Positions 9,633-19,081 of a DNA stretch of 64,000 bases are shown here, one piece after another (position 1 is the first letter of the stretch; each line of letters opens with the position of its first letter). The stretch is from positions 1-64,000 of the forward strand of contig NZ_JAHKQB010000018.1 of the NCBI RefSeq assembly GCF_018860625.1, given 5' to 3'. The DNA is from Paracoccus sp. C2R09. GTDB taxonomy: Bacteria > Pseudomonadota > Alphaproteobacteria > Rhodobacterales > Rhodobacteraceae. Position numbers and translations under genes: made by a program. The notes beneath the pieces are model-generated. The model worked only from the letters and a program-made list of their open reading frames with translations. It searched no databases and had not been told where the DNA came from.

Positions 9633-9659
9633 CGCCCCGCAATCGCGGGGCGTCTTTCG
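9633..9659 (+). terminator. Rho-independent terminator after rpmD
   Basis: CGCCCCGC (9633-9640), loop AATC and GCGGGGCG (9645-9652) are followed by TCTTTCGTT. A smaller repeat AATCC/GGATT lies at 9606-9621. It ends the rpsJ-rpmD transcription unit and lies between two convergent genes. Confidence 0.7.
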
Positions 9660-9670
9660 TTATGCGGCCC

Positions 9671-10294
9671 CTAATCGGCGTTCCGGCAGGCATAGACCGT
9701 GCCGCCGACCGCCACGACAGATGCCGCGGCCCCGGTCAGCAGCACGGGGGATGCGGCCACCGTCGCCGCGGCACCGCCCATGGCAGTCAGCGCCGAGGAG
9801 ATCGCGCCGCCCGTCCCGCTGAGGATCACGGCCCCCGAGCCGTCGGGCAACCGCTCCATCCCGCCGGCGGCCCCCCGCGCCGCGGCGGTGATCGCGCCCG
9901 CCGCCCCCTTAGCCGCATTCACCCGTTCGCAGACGGATCGCGACGGTGCGCTGCAGGCGCCCCAGGCGTCGCGTCGGCCCAGGTCGATTCCCAGCACGTC
10001 GTCATCTTCACGGCGCAGGCAGAAGGGCGCGCGTTCGGCATCGTCCAGATTGGGCGTGAGCGCACGCAAAACCACGTAGGAGGGGCATTCGTCGCGCCCC
10101 AACCGGGTCGCGATGCGCTCTCGTCGGCTGGCGGCCAGGGCCTTCGCCTCGTCCGGGTCATAGGCGAGGGCGACTTCCTTGCCCTCGATCCGGGCGGAAC
10201 AGAAGACGGGATCGGCCGCAAGGGCGGGCAGGGCGGTCAGCGCGAGAATCGCGGCAGGGGCAAGCGTGTGCATGGAAATCGTCCGATGGGTCAT
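9671..10294 (-). CDS. secreted cysteine-containing protein of unknown function, antisense within the spc cluster
   Basis: I do not recognise this 207-residue protein. From the chosen start (10294) it has a signal peptide (residues 1 to about 27, ending ALPALA). A start at 10273 would shorten the n-region, and in-frame starts up to 10471 lie within the rplO promoter and leader. The mature part has a charged domain (about 28-125) with five cysteines (C32, C70, C92, C114, C122), then an Ala/Gly-rich hydrophobic stretch (about 130-200) and a last cysteine, C203. Six cysteines suggest periplasmic disulphides, and the Ala/Gly stretch resembles glycine-zipper or membrane-inserting segments. It sits antisense between rpmD and rplO. 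Coding is supported by the signal peptide and codon pattern, not by a known family. Confidence 0.7.
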   Translation of the reverse strand: MTHRTISMHTLAPAAILALTALPALAADPVFCSARIEGKEVALAYDPDEAKALAASRRERIATRLGRDECPSYVVLRALTPNLDDAERAPFCLRREDDDVLGIDLGRRDAWGACSAPSRSVCERVNAAKGAAGAITAAARGAAGGMERLPDGSGAVILSGTGGAISSALTAMGGAAATVAASPVLLTGAAASVVAVGGTVYACRNAD

Positions 10295-10360
10295 GGTCCC
10301 GCTTTGCGGCCAAGCGCGCGGATTTCTCAAGACACAAGCCGGTGAAAGCCCACGGACAGC

Positions 10361-10389
10361 TTGAATGCCCGCCGCATTGCGCGTATACG
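10361..10389 (+). promoter_or_regulatory. candidate sigma-70 promoter for rplO-secY-adk
   Basis: TTGAAT (10361-10366) and TATACG (10384-10389) are 17 bases apart. The small hairpin GTGCC-CGAG-GGCAC (10396-10409) lies just downstream in the presumed leader. The position, after a terminator and upstream of rplO, argues for an independent unit. Confidence 0.6.
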
Positions 10390-10482
10390 CCCCCGGTGCC
10401 CGAGGGCACTGACGCAACAAGCAAGAACAGCCGTGTCCGCCTCGTATTCGCTTCGGGGGCGCGTCCGGCAAGGAGAAGCGAT

Positions 10483-10959
10483 ATGAAACTGCACGAAATT
10501 CGTGACAACGAAGGCGCGAACCGCACCAAGAAGCGCGTCGCGCGCGGCCCGGGTTCGGGCAAGGGCAAGATGGCCGGCCGTGGTATCAAGGGTCAGAAGT
10601 CGCGTTCGGGCGTCGCCCTGAACGGCTACGAGGGTGGCCAGATGCCGCTCTATCGTCGTCTGCCGAAGCGTGGCTTCACCGCACCGAACGCCAAGAAATT
10701 CGCCGTCGTGAACCTGGGCCAGATCCAGTCCTTCATCGACGCGGGCAAGATCGACGCATCGGCCGAACTGACCGAAGACGCGCTGGTCGCCTCGGGTCTG
10801 GTCCGCCGCAAGCTGGACGGCATCCGCCTGCTGGCGAAAGGCGAACTGAAGGCCGGTCTGACGATCGCCGTGACCGGCGCGTCGAAAACCGCCGTCGAGG
10901 CCGTCGAGAAGGCCGGTGGCAAGGTCTCGCTGCCCGCAGAAGCCGCGGCAGCCGAATAA
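10483..10959 (+). CDS. rplO: 50S ribosomal protein L15
   Basis: L15 (158 residues) is an assembly protein of the 50S subunit. [19 protein letters not shown] is the family start and has GGCAAGGAGA upstream; an in-frame start at 10342 lies before the promoter and is rejected. The conserved basic glycine region ([14 protein letters not shown]) is present. It begins a separate unit with secY and adk. Confidence 0.95.
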   Translation: MKLHEIRDNEGANRTKKRVARGPGSGKGKMAGRGIKGQKSRSGVALNGYEGGQMPLYRRLPKRGFTAPNAKKFAVVNLGQIQSFIDAGKIDASAELTEDALVASGLVRRKLDGIRLLAKGELKAGLTIAVTGASKTAVEAVEKAGGKVSLPAEAAAAE

Positions 10960-11008
10960 GCTGTTGATCGGGGCAGTTCGGCCCCATAGACAGAATTCAG
11001 GTTTTCTG

Positions 11009-11043
11009 GCGCCGCCGGCCCCCGAAATACGGGTCGGCGGCGC
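11009..11043 (+). terminator. two-level hairpin between rplO and secY
   Basis: GCGCCGCCG (11009-11017) pairs with CGGCGGCGC (11035-11043), and inside it CCCG (11021-11024) pairs with CGGG (11030-11033). There is no T-run. The secY ribosome binding region follows. Confidence 0.4.
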
Positions 11044-11067
11044 TGTCATGACACGGGACGGATACTC

Positions 11068-12438
<1,371 letters not shown>

Positions 12439-12458
12439 ACCGAAGAAGGCAGACGCGG

Positions 12459-12481
12459 CGGGCGCATCACTGCGCCCGTTT
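12459..12481 (+). terminator. terminator-like hairpin between secY and adk
   Basis: CGGGCGCA (12459-12466), loop TCAC, TGCGCCCG (12471-12478), then TTT. The short T-run suggests partial termination or 3'-end protection of the secY part. Confidence 0.45.
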
Positions 12482-12533
12482 GCATGAATAGAACGGGCCG
12501 CAGGACAGGGCGGCCAGTGGGGGACAGAACGCC

Positions 12534-13130
12534 ATGACCATCAACATCATCCTTCTCGGCCCTCCGGGTGCGGGCAAGGGAACCCAGGCCCGCCGTCTTG
12601 TCGAAGATCGGGGCATGGTGCAGCTTTCGACCGGCGACATGCTGCGCGCCGCCCGCACCTCGGGGACCGAGATGGGCAAGCTGGTCGCGGACGTCATGGA
12701 CCGCGGCGAACTGGTCACCGACGAGATCGTCATCGGCCTGATCCGCGAGAAGCTGGAAGAGGGTGGCAACGGCTTCATCTTCGACGGCTTCCCGCGCACG
12801 CTGGCGCAGGCGGACGCCCTGGGCGAGCTGCTGGACGAGATGGGCATGAAGCTGGACGCCGCGGTCGAGCTGAAGGTCGATGACGAGGCGCTGGTCGCCC
12901 GCATCGTCAAGCGCGCCGAGGAATCGCTGGCGGCGGGCGAACCGGTCCGCAAGGACGACACCCCCGAGGTCTTCGCCGATCGCCTGCGCGAATACTACAA
13001 GAAGACCGCGCCGCTGCTCGGCTACTACTATGCCATGGGCGATCTGCGGCAGGTGGACGGCATGGCCGCCATGGACGATGTGGCCGCCCAGATCCAGGCC
13101 AGCCTGAGCGATGAGGTCGCGCAGGCTTGA
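12534..13130 (+). CDS. adk: adenylate kinase, short-LID form
   Basis: Adenylate kinase (198 residues) interconverts AMP and ATP with two ADP. The P-loop [10 protein letters not shown] is at residues 9-18, the AMP-binding GFPRTLAQA near 88, and [13 protein letters not shown] after the LID. Between RIVKRAEE and RKDDTPE there are only about 12 residues, so the long LID domain (and any zinc site) of the usual 215-residue bacterial enzyme is absent. It is placed between secY and rpsM, as in many bacteria. Confidence 0.95.
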   Translation: MTINIILLGPPGAGKGTQARRLVEDRGMVQLSTGDMLRAARTSGTEMGKLVADVMDRGELVTDEIVIGLIREKLEEGGNGFIFDGFPRTLAQADALGELLDEMGMKLDAAVELKVDDEALVARIVKRAEESLAAGEPVRKDDTPEVFADRLREYYKKTAPLLGYYYAMGDLRQVDGMAAMDDVAAQIQASLSDEVAQA

Positions 13131-13155
13131 CCTTGAACGAGAGTGCCGATACAGC
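13127..13155 (+). promoter_or_regulatory. candidate promoter of the rpsM-rpsK-rpoA-rplQ unit
   Basis: TTGACC (13127-13132) and TACAGC (13150-13155) are 17 bases apart; the -35 element contains the adk stop codon. Hairpins follow in the leader. Confidence 0.4.
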
Positions 13156-13204
13156 ACGACATCTCGTGAGAGAATCACCTGCCTTGGCGGGTGGACCAAA
13201 GTAC

Positions 13205-13265
13205 GGCCCGAAGGCATGGCTTTCGGGCCTTGCGTTGTGAAAAAAGGTTCCGGGGCTACGGAACC
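13205..13265 (+). terminator. two hairpins between adk and rpsM
   Basis: GGCCCGAA (13205-13212) pairs with TTCGGGCC (13222-13229) and is followed by TTGCGTTGTG. A second, shorter one pairs GGTTCC (13246-13251) with GGAACC (13260-13265) right before the rpsM start. The first may terminate adk mRNA; the second may control rpsM translation. Confidence 0.45.
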
Positions 13266-13285
13266 GCAACAGAAAAGGAAAACGC

Positions 13286-13654
13286 GTGGCACGTATCGCT
13301 GGCGTCAACATTCCGACGGGGAAACGCGTCCCCATCGCACTGACCTATATCCACGGCATCGGCCCGATGTTCGCAGAACAGATCTGCGAAGCCGTCGGCA
13401 TCGATCGCACCCGTCGCGTGAACGAACTGTCGGACGCCGAAGTCCTGCAGATGCGTGAATACATCGACGCCAACCTGACCGTCGAAGGCGATCTGCGCCG
13501 CGAAGTTCAGATGAACGTCAAGCGCATGATGGATCTCGGTTCCTATCGTGGCCTGCGCCACCGTCGCGGCCTTCCGGTCCGCGGTCAGCGCACCCATACC
13601 AATGCCCGCACCCGCAAGGGCCCGGCCAAGCCGATCGCCGGCAAGAAGAAGTAA
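13286..13654 (+). CDS. rpsM: 30S ribosomal protein S13
   Basis: S13 (122 residues) forms intersubunit bridges and touches the P-site tRNA. It starts with GTG at 13286 ([15 protein letters not shown]), with AAAAGGAAAA upstream; no ATG is available at the family start. The C-terminal basic tail [23 protein letters not shown] is typical. Confidence 0.95.
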   Translation: MARIAGVNIPTGKRVPIALTYIHGIGPMFAEQICEAVGIDRTRRVNELSDAEVLQMREYIDANLTVEGDLRREVQMNVKRMMDLGSYRGLRHRRGLPVRGQRTHTNARTRKGPAKPIAGKKK

Positions 13655-13666
13655 GGGGGCTCCGAT

Positions 13667-14056
13667 ATGGCACGTGATAAAACCCGCATGAAGCGCAAAG
13701 AGCGCAAGAACATCGCCACCGGCGTTGCTCATGTCAACTCGAGCTTCAACAACACCAAGATCCTGATCTCGGACGTCCAGGGCAACGCGATCTCGTGGTC
13801 GTCGGCCGGCACGATGGGCTTCAAGGGCTCGCGCAAGTCGACCCCCTATGCCGCCCAGATGGCTGCCGAAGATGCAGGCCGCAAGGCGCAGGAACATGGC
13901 GTCCGCACCTTGGAAGTCGAAGTTCAGGGCCCCGGTTCGGGTCGTGAATCGGCCCTTCGCGCACTGGCAGCTGCCGGCTTCAACATCACGGCAATCCGTG
14001 ACGTGACGCCGATCGCCCATAACGGCTGCCGCCCGCCGAAGCGTCGTCGCGTCTGA
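13667..14056 (+). CDS. rpsK: 30S ribosomal protein S11
   Basis: S11 (129 residues) lies on the 30S platform near the Shine-Dalgarno helix. The family signature [15 protein letters not shown] and the C-terminal [18 protein letters not shown] are clear. rpoA follows after 115 bases, with AGGCAAG as its binding site. Confidence 0.96.
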   Translation: MARDKTRMKRKERKNIATGVAHVNSSFNNTKILISDVQGNAISWSSAGTMGFKGSRKSTPYAAQMAAEDAGRKAQEHGVRTLEVEVQGPGSGRESALRALAAAGFNITAIRDVTPIAHNGCRPPKRRRV

Positions 14057-14171
14057 TTTCGGATCATCGCTGCCCTGTCCGCGCGGGTTTCGTGCGGGCG
14101 GGGATTTCGTATTTCACCTCGGGCGTTTCCGACCTTGGTCATGGGACGGGAACAGGTATGGAGGCAAGTCC

Positions 14172-15188
14172 ATGATCCACAAGAATTGGGCCGAACTGAT
14201 CAAGCCGACCCAGCTGGTCGTCAAGCCGGGCGCCGACGCGACCCGGACTGCGACGCTGGTCGCGGAACCGCTCGAGCGTGGCTTCGGCCTGACGCTCGGC
14301 AACGCGCTGCGGCGCGTGCTGCTGTCGTCGCTTCAGGGCGCGGCCATCACCTCGGTCCAGATCGACAACGTCCTGCATGAATTCAGCAGCGTTGCCGGCG
14401 TCCGCGAGGATGTCACCGACATCGTGCTGAACCTCAAGGGCGTCACGCTGAAGATGGAAGTCGAAGGGCCCAAGCGCCTGACGCTCCAGGCCAAGGGCCC
14501 GGGCGAGGTCAAGGCCGGCGACATCCAGGAAACCAACGGCATCACCATCCTGAACCGCGATCACGTGATCTGCCATCTGGATGACGGCGCCGAGCTGAAT
14601 GTCGAACTGACGGTCATGACCGGCAAGGGCTATGTCGCGGCGGACAAGAACCGCCCGGACGACGCCCCCATCGGCCTGATCCCGATCGACGCGATCTTCT
14701 CGCCGGTGAAGCGCGTCAGCTACGAGGTCCAGCCGACCCGCGAAGGTCAGGTTCTGGACTATGACAAGCTGACCATGAAGATCGAGACGGACGGTTCGCT
14801 GACCCCCGAGGATGCCGTGGCCTTCGCAGCCCGCATCGTCCAGGACCAGCTGTCGGTCTTCGTCAACTTCGACGAACCCGAGGCCGCAAGCCGCCAGGAC
14901 AGCGACGACGGTCTGGAATTCGATCCGCGCCTTCTCAAGAAGGTGGACGAGCTGGAACTGTCGGTGCGTTCGGCCAACTGCCTCAAGAACGACAACATCG
15001 TCTATATCGGCGATCTGATCCAGAAGACCGAAGCCGAGATGCTCCGCACCCCGAACTTCGGCCGCAAGTCGCTGAACGAGATCAAGGAAGTGCTCTCGGG
15101 CATGGGCCTGCATCTGGGGATGGATGTCGTGGATTGGCCGCCGGAGAACATCGAAGATCTGGCCAAGCGTTTCGACGACCAGTTCTGA
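14172..15188 (+). CDS. rpoA: RNA polymerase alpha subunit
   Basis: Alpha (338 residues) dimerises to nucleate RNA polymerase and contacts UP elements and activators. The N-terminal domain (residues 1 to about 235) with [18 protein letters not shown] and the C-terminal domain with [18 protein letters not shown] and [17 protein letters not shown] are both intact. Between rpsK and rplQ as in nearly all bacteria. Confidence 0.97.
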   Translation: MIHKNWAELIKPTQLVVKPGADATRTATLVAEPLERGFGLTLGNALRRVLLSSLQGAAITSVQIDNVLHEFSSVAGVREDVTDIVLNLKGVTLKMEVEGPKRLTLQAKGPGEVKAGDIQETNGITILNRDHVICHLDDGAELNVELTVMTGKGYVAADKNRPDDAPIGLIPIDAIFSPVKRVSYEVQPTREGQVLDYDKLTMKIETDGSLTPEDAVAFAARIVQDQLSVFVNFDEPEAASRQDSDDGLEFDPRLLKKVDELELSVRSANCLKNDNIVYIGDLIQKTEAEMLRTPNFGRKSLNEIKEVLSGMGLHLGMDVVDWPPENIEDLAKRFDDQF

Positions 15189-15302
15189 CGAATTCGGGCG
15201 GGGGCCCATGGTCCCCGTCCGCATATGGGCCCTGTGCCCCAAGGAGAGCGGTCCGCACGCATGGATCGCCGGACAAAGTAAAAGACGTCAAGGAGATATA
15301 TC

Positions 15303-15716
15303 ATGCGTCACGCACGTGGTTACCGCCGCCTCAACCGCACCCATGAACACCGCAAGGCGCTGTTCGCCAACATGGCCGGCTCGCTGATCGAGCACGAGCA
15401 GATCAAGACGACCCTTCCGAAAGCGAAGGAACTGCGTCCGATCGTCGAGAAGCTGATCACGCTTGCCAAGCGCGGCGATCTGCACGCCCGCCGCCAGGCC
15501 GCCTCGCAGCTGAAGCAGGACCAGTATGTCGCCAAGCTGTTCGACATCCTGGGCGAGCGTTACAAGGATCGTCAGGGCGGCTACGTCCGCATCCTGAAGG
15601 CCGGCTTCCGTTACGGCGACATGGCCCCGATGGCGATCATCGAGTTCGTGGACCGCGACACCTCGGCCAAAGGTGCGGCAGATCGTGCCCGCCTCGAGGC
15701 AGAAGCGGAAGAATAA
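15303..15716 (+). CDS. rplQ: 50S ribosomal protein L17
   Basis: L17 (137 residues) is next to the tunnel exit. [20 protein letters not shown] and [17 protein letters not shown] are diagnostic. It closes the alpha cluster: a strong terminator follows 28 bases after the stop. AAGGAGATAT precedes the start. Confidence 0.96.
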   Translation: MRHARGYRRLNRTHEHRKALFANMAGSLIEHEQIKTTLPKAKELRPIVEKLITLAKRGDLHARRQAASQLKQDQYVAKLFDILGERYKDRQGGYVRILKAGFRYGDMAPMAIIEFVDRDTSAKGAADRARLEAEAEE

Positions 15717-15743
15717 GCCGACTGCGCCAAGGCGCGTCGGATG

Positions 15744-15776
15744 GACCCCGAAGCCATGCTTCGGGGTCTTTTCTTT
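15744..15776 (+). terminator. Rho-independent terminator after rplQ
   Basis: GACCCCGAAGC (15744-15754) pairs perfectly with GCTTCGGGGTC (15758-15768) and is followed by TTTTCTTT. It ends the ribosomal clusters. The rest of the gap to 16031 holds no convincing gene, only AT-richer DNA with the dyad at 15977-15996. Confidence 0.85.
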
Positions 15777-15976
15777 GGGCAGCCACGATTTTCTTGGCCC
15801 AGACTACGCTACGTAAGGTATGGATATCCCCCGGAACACAGCTTTGCTGATGAATGTTCCGCGTATATCATCGAAAGATTGCAAAGGCCGCAGATGTGGC
15901 ACACAGCATGATGTCTTGGGGAGGAGGATGGTTTTGCGCCTGATTGCAGTTGGATTAACCAATTCGCAACATAATT

Positions 15977-15996
15977 CGCCGATGGTCACATTGGCG
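15977..15996 (+). promoter_or_regulatory. lux-box-like 20-bp dyad upstream of luxR
   Basis: CGCCGATG and CATTGGCG flank GTCA; 7 of 8 arm positions are complementary. The 20-bp size matches lux boxes, and it starts 55 bases before the luxR start. It could be the site through which the regulator controls its own gene. The sequence does not match the Vibrio consensus closely, so the assignment is tentative. Confidence 0.4.
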
Positions 15997-16031
15997 GTTG
16001 ACCGAAACACATTCAAGTTGCCTAAAAAGCC

Positions 16032-16643
16032 ATGTCATCTCGTGCAGACATAAACGCTGGTCTTCAGAAACTGGGGCGGATCGCCCCGGCAGGCTATTTC
16101 GTCGGCCTGCATATCCGTTTCGCCGCGCCGCTGATGCAGTTCCAGACCTATTCCGAGGAATGGTCCGAGTTCTATTCGCTCAACGGATATGCGCTGCGCG
16201 ACCCCACCATCGCCTGGGGTTTCTCGACGACCGGGGCGTGCCGCTGGTCGGCGCTTCCCATCCCCGATCCGTTCAACATCCTGCGGGATGCGGCGGATCA
16301 CGGGCTGATCTTCGGGCTGACCGTCTCGCACGGGCCCATCGCATCGCGGACGATCGCAAGCTTTGCGCGCGACGACCGCGAATTCACGGATATCGAGATC
16401 CAACAGGTCTCGACGACGGTCAGGCAGCTTCACGATATTACCGAGCCGCCTGAGAGCCTCACGAAGGCTCAGAAAGATGCCCTTCGTTGCATTGCGGAAG
16501 GCGATCGTCACGCAGCGGCTGCGGCCAAGCTCGGAATTACCGAAAGCGCGTTCAAGGCGCGGCTTATTTCCGTAAGGGAGCGTCTGAAGGCGCGAACCAC
16601 GGCCGAAGCCCTGCAACGTGCCAAGGAATATCGACTGCTGTAG
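16032..16643 (+). CDS. LuxR-family acyl-homoserine-lactone-responsive regulator
   Basis: This 203-residue protein has an N-terminal autoinducer-binding domain (residues about 10-135; W51, Y58 and D67-like positions lie in the EWSEFYSLNGYALRDPT stretch) and a C-terminal helix-turn-helix (about 140-200, LTKAQKDALRCIAEG then AAAKLGITESAFKARLISVRERL). It is slightly short for the family (usually about 240). The luxI gene follows 62 bases downstream on the same strand, so it probably senses that product. Order and position after rplQ resemble the pdnR/pdnI pair of P. denitrificans as I recall it. The ribosome binding site is weak. Confidence 0.85.
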   Translation: MSSRADINAGLQKLGRIAPAGYFVGLHIRFAAPLMQFQTYSEEWSEFYSLNGYALRDPTIAWGFSTTGACRWSALPIPDPFNILRDAADHGLIFGLTVSHGPIASRTIASFARDDREFTDIEIQQVSTTVRQLHDITEPPESLTKAQKDALRCIAEGDRHAAAAAKLGITESAFKARLISVRERLKARTTAEALQRAKEYRLL

Positions 16644-16705
16644 GATGTGTCGTCTGGGGGTCCGTGATCGGCGGGGGGACCAATGTTCACCTCAGGAGCG
16701 CCACG

Positions 16706-17296
16706 ATGCAGACCACCACACTTTCCTTCTCCAACCTCCACAACCATGGCGAGCTTTTCGCCAATCTGTTTCGCGCCAGAAAGCAGAGCTTCATCGTTCA
16801 GAAGAACTGGGATCTGCCCGAAGCGGACGATATGGAATTCGACCAGTACGACACGCCCCAGAGCCGCTGGATCGCGATCCATGACCATACCGAGGTTCTG
16901 GCCGGCATCCGCCTGACCCCCACCACGGCCCGCTGCGGGATCTACAGCTACATGATCCGCGACGCGCAGGAAGGCGTCCTGGGCGGTTCGATCCCGCAGG
17001 ATCTGCTGTATGACAAGGCCCCGGTGGACCCCTATGTCTGGGAATGCTCGCGCGTGTTCGTCAGCCACTCGATCCCCCAGAGCGCGCGTCGCCGCGTGCA
17101 TTTCAAGATGGTCGAGGCCATGACCGGTTCGGCACGCGAACTGGGGGCGACGCAGCTGATCGCCCTGACGGGTGGAAACTGGGAACGGTGGTACGGTCGC
17201 TGCGGCCTGTCTGCGCATGCGCTCGGGCCGGTGCTGTGGATCGACGACGGTGAATTCCAATGCGTGTCCATCGATCTCAGCACGAAGATGCACTGA
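16706..17296 (+). CDS. LuxI-family acyl-homoserine-lactone synthase
   Basis: This enzyme (196 residues) makes an N-acyl-homoserine lactone from S-adenosylmethionine and acyl-ACP. Conserved LuxI residues are visible: RARKQSF near 23-29, W36, the EFDQYDTP acidic pair near 44-51, GIRL near 70-73, and ECSR near 112-115. The ATG at 16706 follows CAGGAG; earlier in-frame starts are inside luxR. The acyl chain length cannot be read from the sequence; the related P. denitrificans synthase is reported to make a long-chain (C16) signal, from memory. Confidence 0.9.
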   Translation: MQTTTLSFSNLHNHGELFANLFRARKQSFIVQKNWDLPEADDMEFDQYDTPQSRWIAIHDHTEVLAGIRLTPTTARCGIYSYMIRDAQEGVLGGSIPQDLLYDKAPVDPYVWECSRVFVSHSIPQSARRRVHFKMVEAMTGSARELGATQLIALTGGNWERWYGRCGLSAHALGPVLWIDDGEFQCVSIDLSTKMH

Positions 17297-17358
17297 TCTG
17301 CGACTTGTCCGGGGCGGGGGGCTGTCGCAGCCTCCGCGCCGTGCTTAGATAGGCCATC

Positions 17359-18675
17359 ATGGCCGATCTGTTCGACAGCAAAGACGACCCGCAACCCCCG
17401 ACCCGATCGGGGGTCCGACCCCTTGCGGACCGCATCCGTCCCACCAGCCTGTCCGAGGTGATCGGCCAGGCCCATGTGCTGGGGGCCGACGGGCCCCTTG
17501 GCAGCATGCTGGCGGCGGACAGCCTGTCATCGGTGATCTTCTGGGGTCCGCCCGGCGTGGGCAAGACCACCATCGCAAGGCTTCTGGCGACCGAGACCGA
17601 CCTGGCCTTCGTCCAGATCAGCGCGATCTTTTCCGGGGTGCCCGAATTGCGCAAGGTCTTCGACGCGGCCAAGCTGCGCCGCAGGCAGGGGCAGGGCACA
17701 TTGCTGTTCGTGGACGAAATCCACCGCTTCAACCGTGCGCAGCAGGACAGTTTTCTTCCCCATATGGAGGACGGGACGATCCTGCTGGTGGGCGCCACGA
17801 CCGAAAACCCGTCATTCGAACTGAACGCCGCACTTCTGTCGCGGTCGCAGGTGATCGTCCTGCAGCGGCTGTCCCTGGCCGAACTGGAGCTGATGGCACA
17901 GCGCGCCGAACGCGAGCTGGGCCGCAAGCTGCCCCTGACCGCACCTGCCCGCGAGGCCCTGCTGGAGATGGCCGATGGCGACGGTCGCGCCGCGCTGAAC
18001 CTGATCGAGCAGGTCGCCGCATGGCGTGGCGATGCCGTGCTGGGCCCCGACGAGATGGCGCAGCGCCTGCAGCGCCGGGCGATCAAGTACGACAAGTCGG
18101 GGGATGAACATTACAACCTGATCTCGGCGCTGCACAAATCGGTCCGTGGCAGCGATCCCGACGCGGCGCTGTACTGGCTGGCGCGGATGCTGGAGGGGGG
18201 CGAGGATCCGCGATACCTTGCGCGCCGCATCACCCGCATGGCGGTCGAGGATATCGGCCTGGCCGATCCCGCAGCGCAGCGCCACTGTCTCGATGCCTGG
18301 GCGCTTTATGAACGGCTGGGCAGCCCCGAGGGGGAACTGGCGCTGGCGCAGGCCGTGATCTATCTCGCGCTCGCGCCCAAATCCAATGCGGGATACGCGG
18401 CCTACAAGGCTTCGCGCGCCGAGGCGAAGCGCACCGGCAGCCTGATGCCGCCCGCCCATATCATGAACGCGCCGACGCAGCTGATGAAGGATCAGGGCTA
18501 TGGCCTGGGCTATGCCTATGACCACGACGCCGAGGATGGTTTCAGCGGCCAGAACTATTTCCCGGACGGAATGAAGCGGCCCGTGCTCTACACTCCGGTC
18601 GAACGCGGTTTCGAGCGGGAGCTGAAACGCCGTCTGGACTGGTTCGTGGGCCAGCGTTTGAAGCGCGGCGGTTGA
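17359..18675 (+). CDS. rarA: replication-associated recombination AAA ATPase RarA
   Basis: RarA/MgsA (438 residues) acts at stalled replication forks with SSB and RecA. Walker A GPPGVGKTT is near residue 62, Walker B LLFVDEIHRFN near 118, and the C-terminal MgsA domain contains YGLGYAYDHDAEDGFSGQNYFPDGM. It heads an operon: crcB starts about 30 bases after its stop. Confidence 0.95.
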   Translation: MADLFDSKDDPQPPTRSGVRPLADRIRPTSLSEVIGQAHVLGADGPLGSMLAADSLSSVIFWGPPGVGKTTIARLLATETDLAFVQISAIFSGVPELRKVFDAAKLRRRQGQGTLLFVDEIHRFNRAQQDSFLPHMEDGTILLVGATTENPSFELNAALLSRSQVIVLQRLSLAELELMAQRAERELGRKLPLTAPAREALLEMADGDGRAALNLIEQVAAWRGDAVLGPDEMAQRLQRRAIKYDKSGDEHYNLISALHKSVRGSDPDAALYWLARMLEGGEDPRYLARRITRMAVEDIGLADPAAQRHCLDAWALYERLGSPEGELALAQAVIYLALAPKSNAGYAAYKASRAEAKRTGSLMPPAHIMNAPTQLMKDQGYGLGYAYDHDAEDGFSGQNYFPDGMKRPVLYTPVERGFERELKRRLDWFVGQRLKRGG

Positions 18676-18706
18676 CTTTGGCGGCCAAGGGGAACAGAGC
18701 CACGTG

Positions 18707-19081
18707 ATGATGAACCCTTACCTTCAGGTGGCGATCGGCGGTGCGACGGGCGCGATGATGCGCTTTGCCGTCACGCGGTGGATGCCGTGGCACGGTGCGC
18801 ATTTCCCGGTGGCGACGCTGACCGTGAACGTGCTGGGCAGCCTTGCGATGGGACTGCTGGCGGCTGCCTTCGCGCATCGTTTCGGCAACCAGTTCGCACC
18901 TTTGCTGCTGACAGGCCTTCTGGGCGGGTTCACGACATTTTCGGCCTTCTCGCTGGATGCGCTGACGCTGTACGAGCGTGGGCAGCATCTGGGGGCGGGC
19001 ATTTACGTGCTGGTCTCGGTCATGCTGTCGCTTGCGGCGGTCATTGCGGGGCTGGCAGCCGGACGAGGGTTATTCGCATGA
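18707..19081 (+). CDS. crcB: CrcB/Fluc fluoride channel
   Basis: CrcB (124 residues) is a small dual-topology membrane protein that exports fluoride. Four membrane segments and the signature GGFTTFSAFS near residues 68-77 are visible; NVLGSLAMG carries the conserved pore asparagine. Starts at GTG 18704, ATG 18707 and ATG 18710 are all possible; 18707 is chosen for spacing from AAGGGGAAC. Its stop overlaps the next start (ATGA). No fluoride riboswitch fits in the 30-base gap upstream. Confidence 0.92.
   Translation: MMNPYLQVAIGGATGAMMRFAVTRWMPWHGAHFPVATLTVNVLGSLAMGLLAAAFAHRFGNQFAPLLLTGLLGGFTTFSAFSLDALTLYERGQHLGAGIYVLVSVMLSLAAVIAGLAAGRGLFA

Noticed and set aside
15820..16053. 77-codon frame upstream of luxR
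   Set aside because: It has no ribosome binding site, its translation resembles no family, and it overlaps the dyad and the luxR start.
18676..18706. Fluoride riboswitch before crcB
   Set aside because: The gap is about 30 bases, too short for the aptamer, and no conserved core is present.
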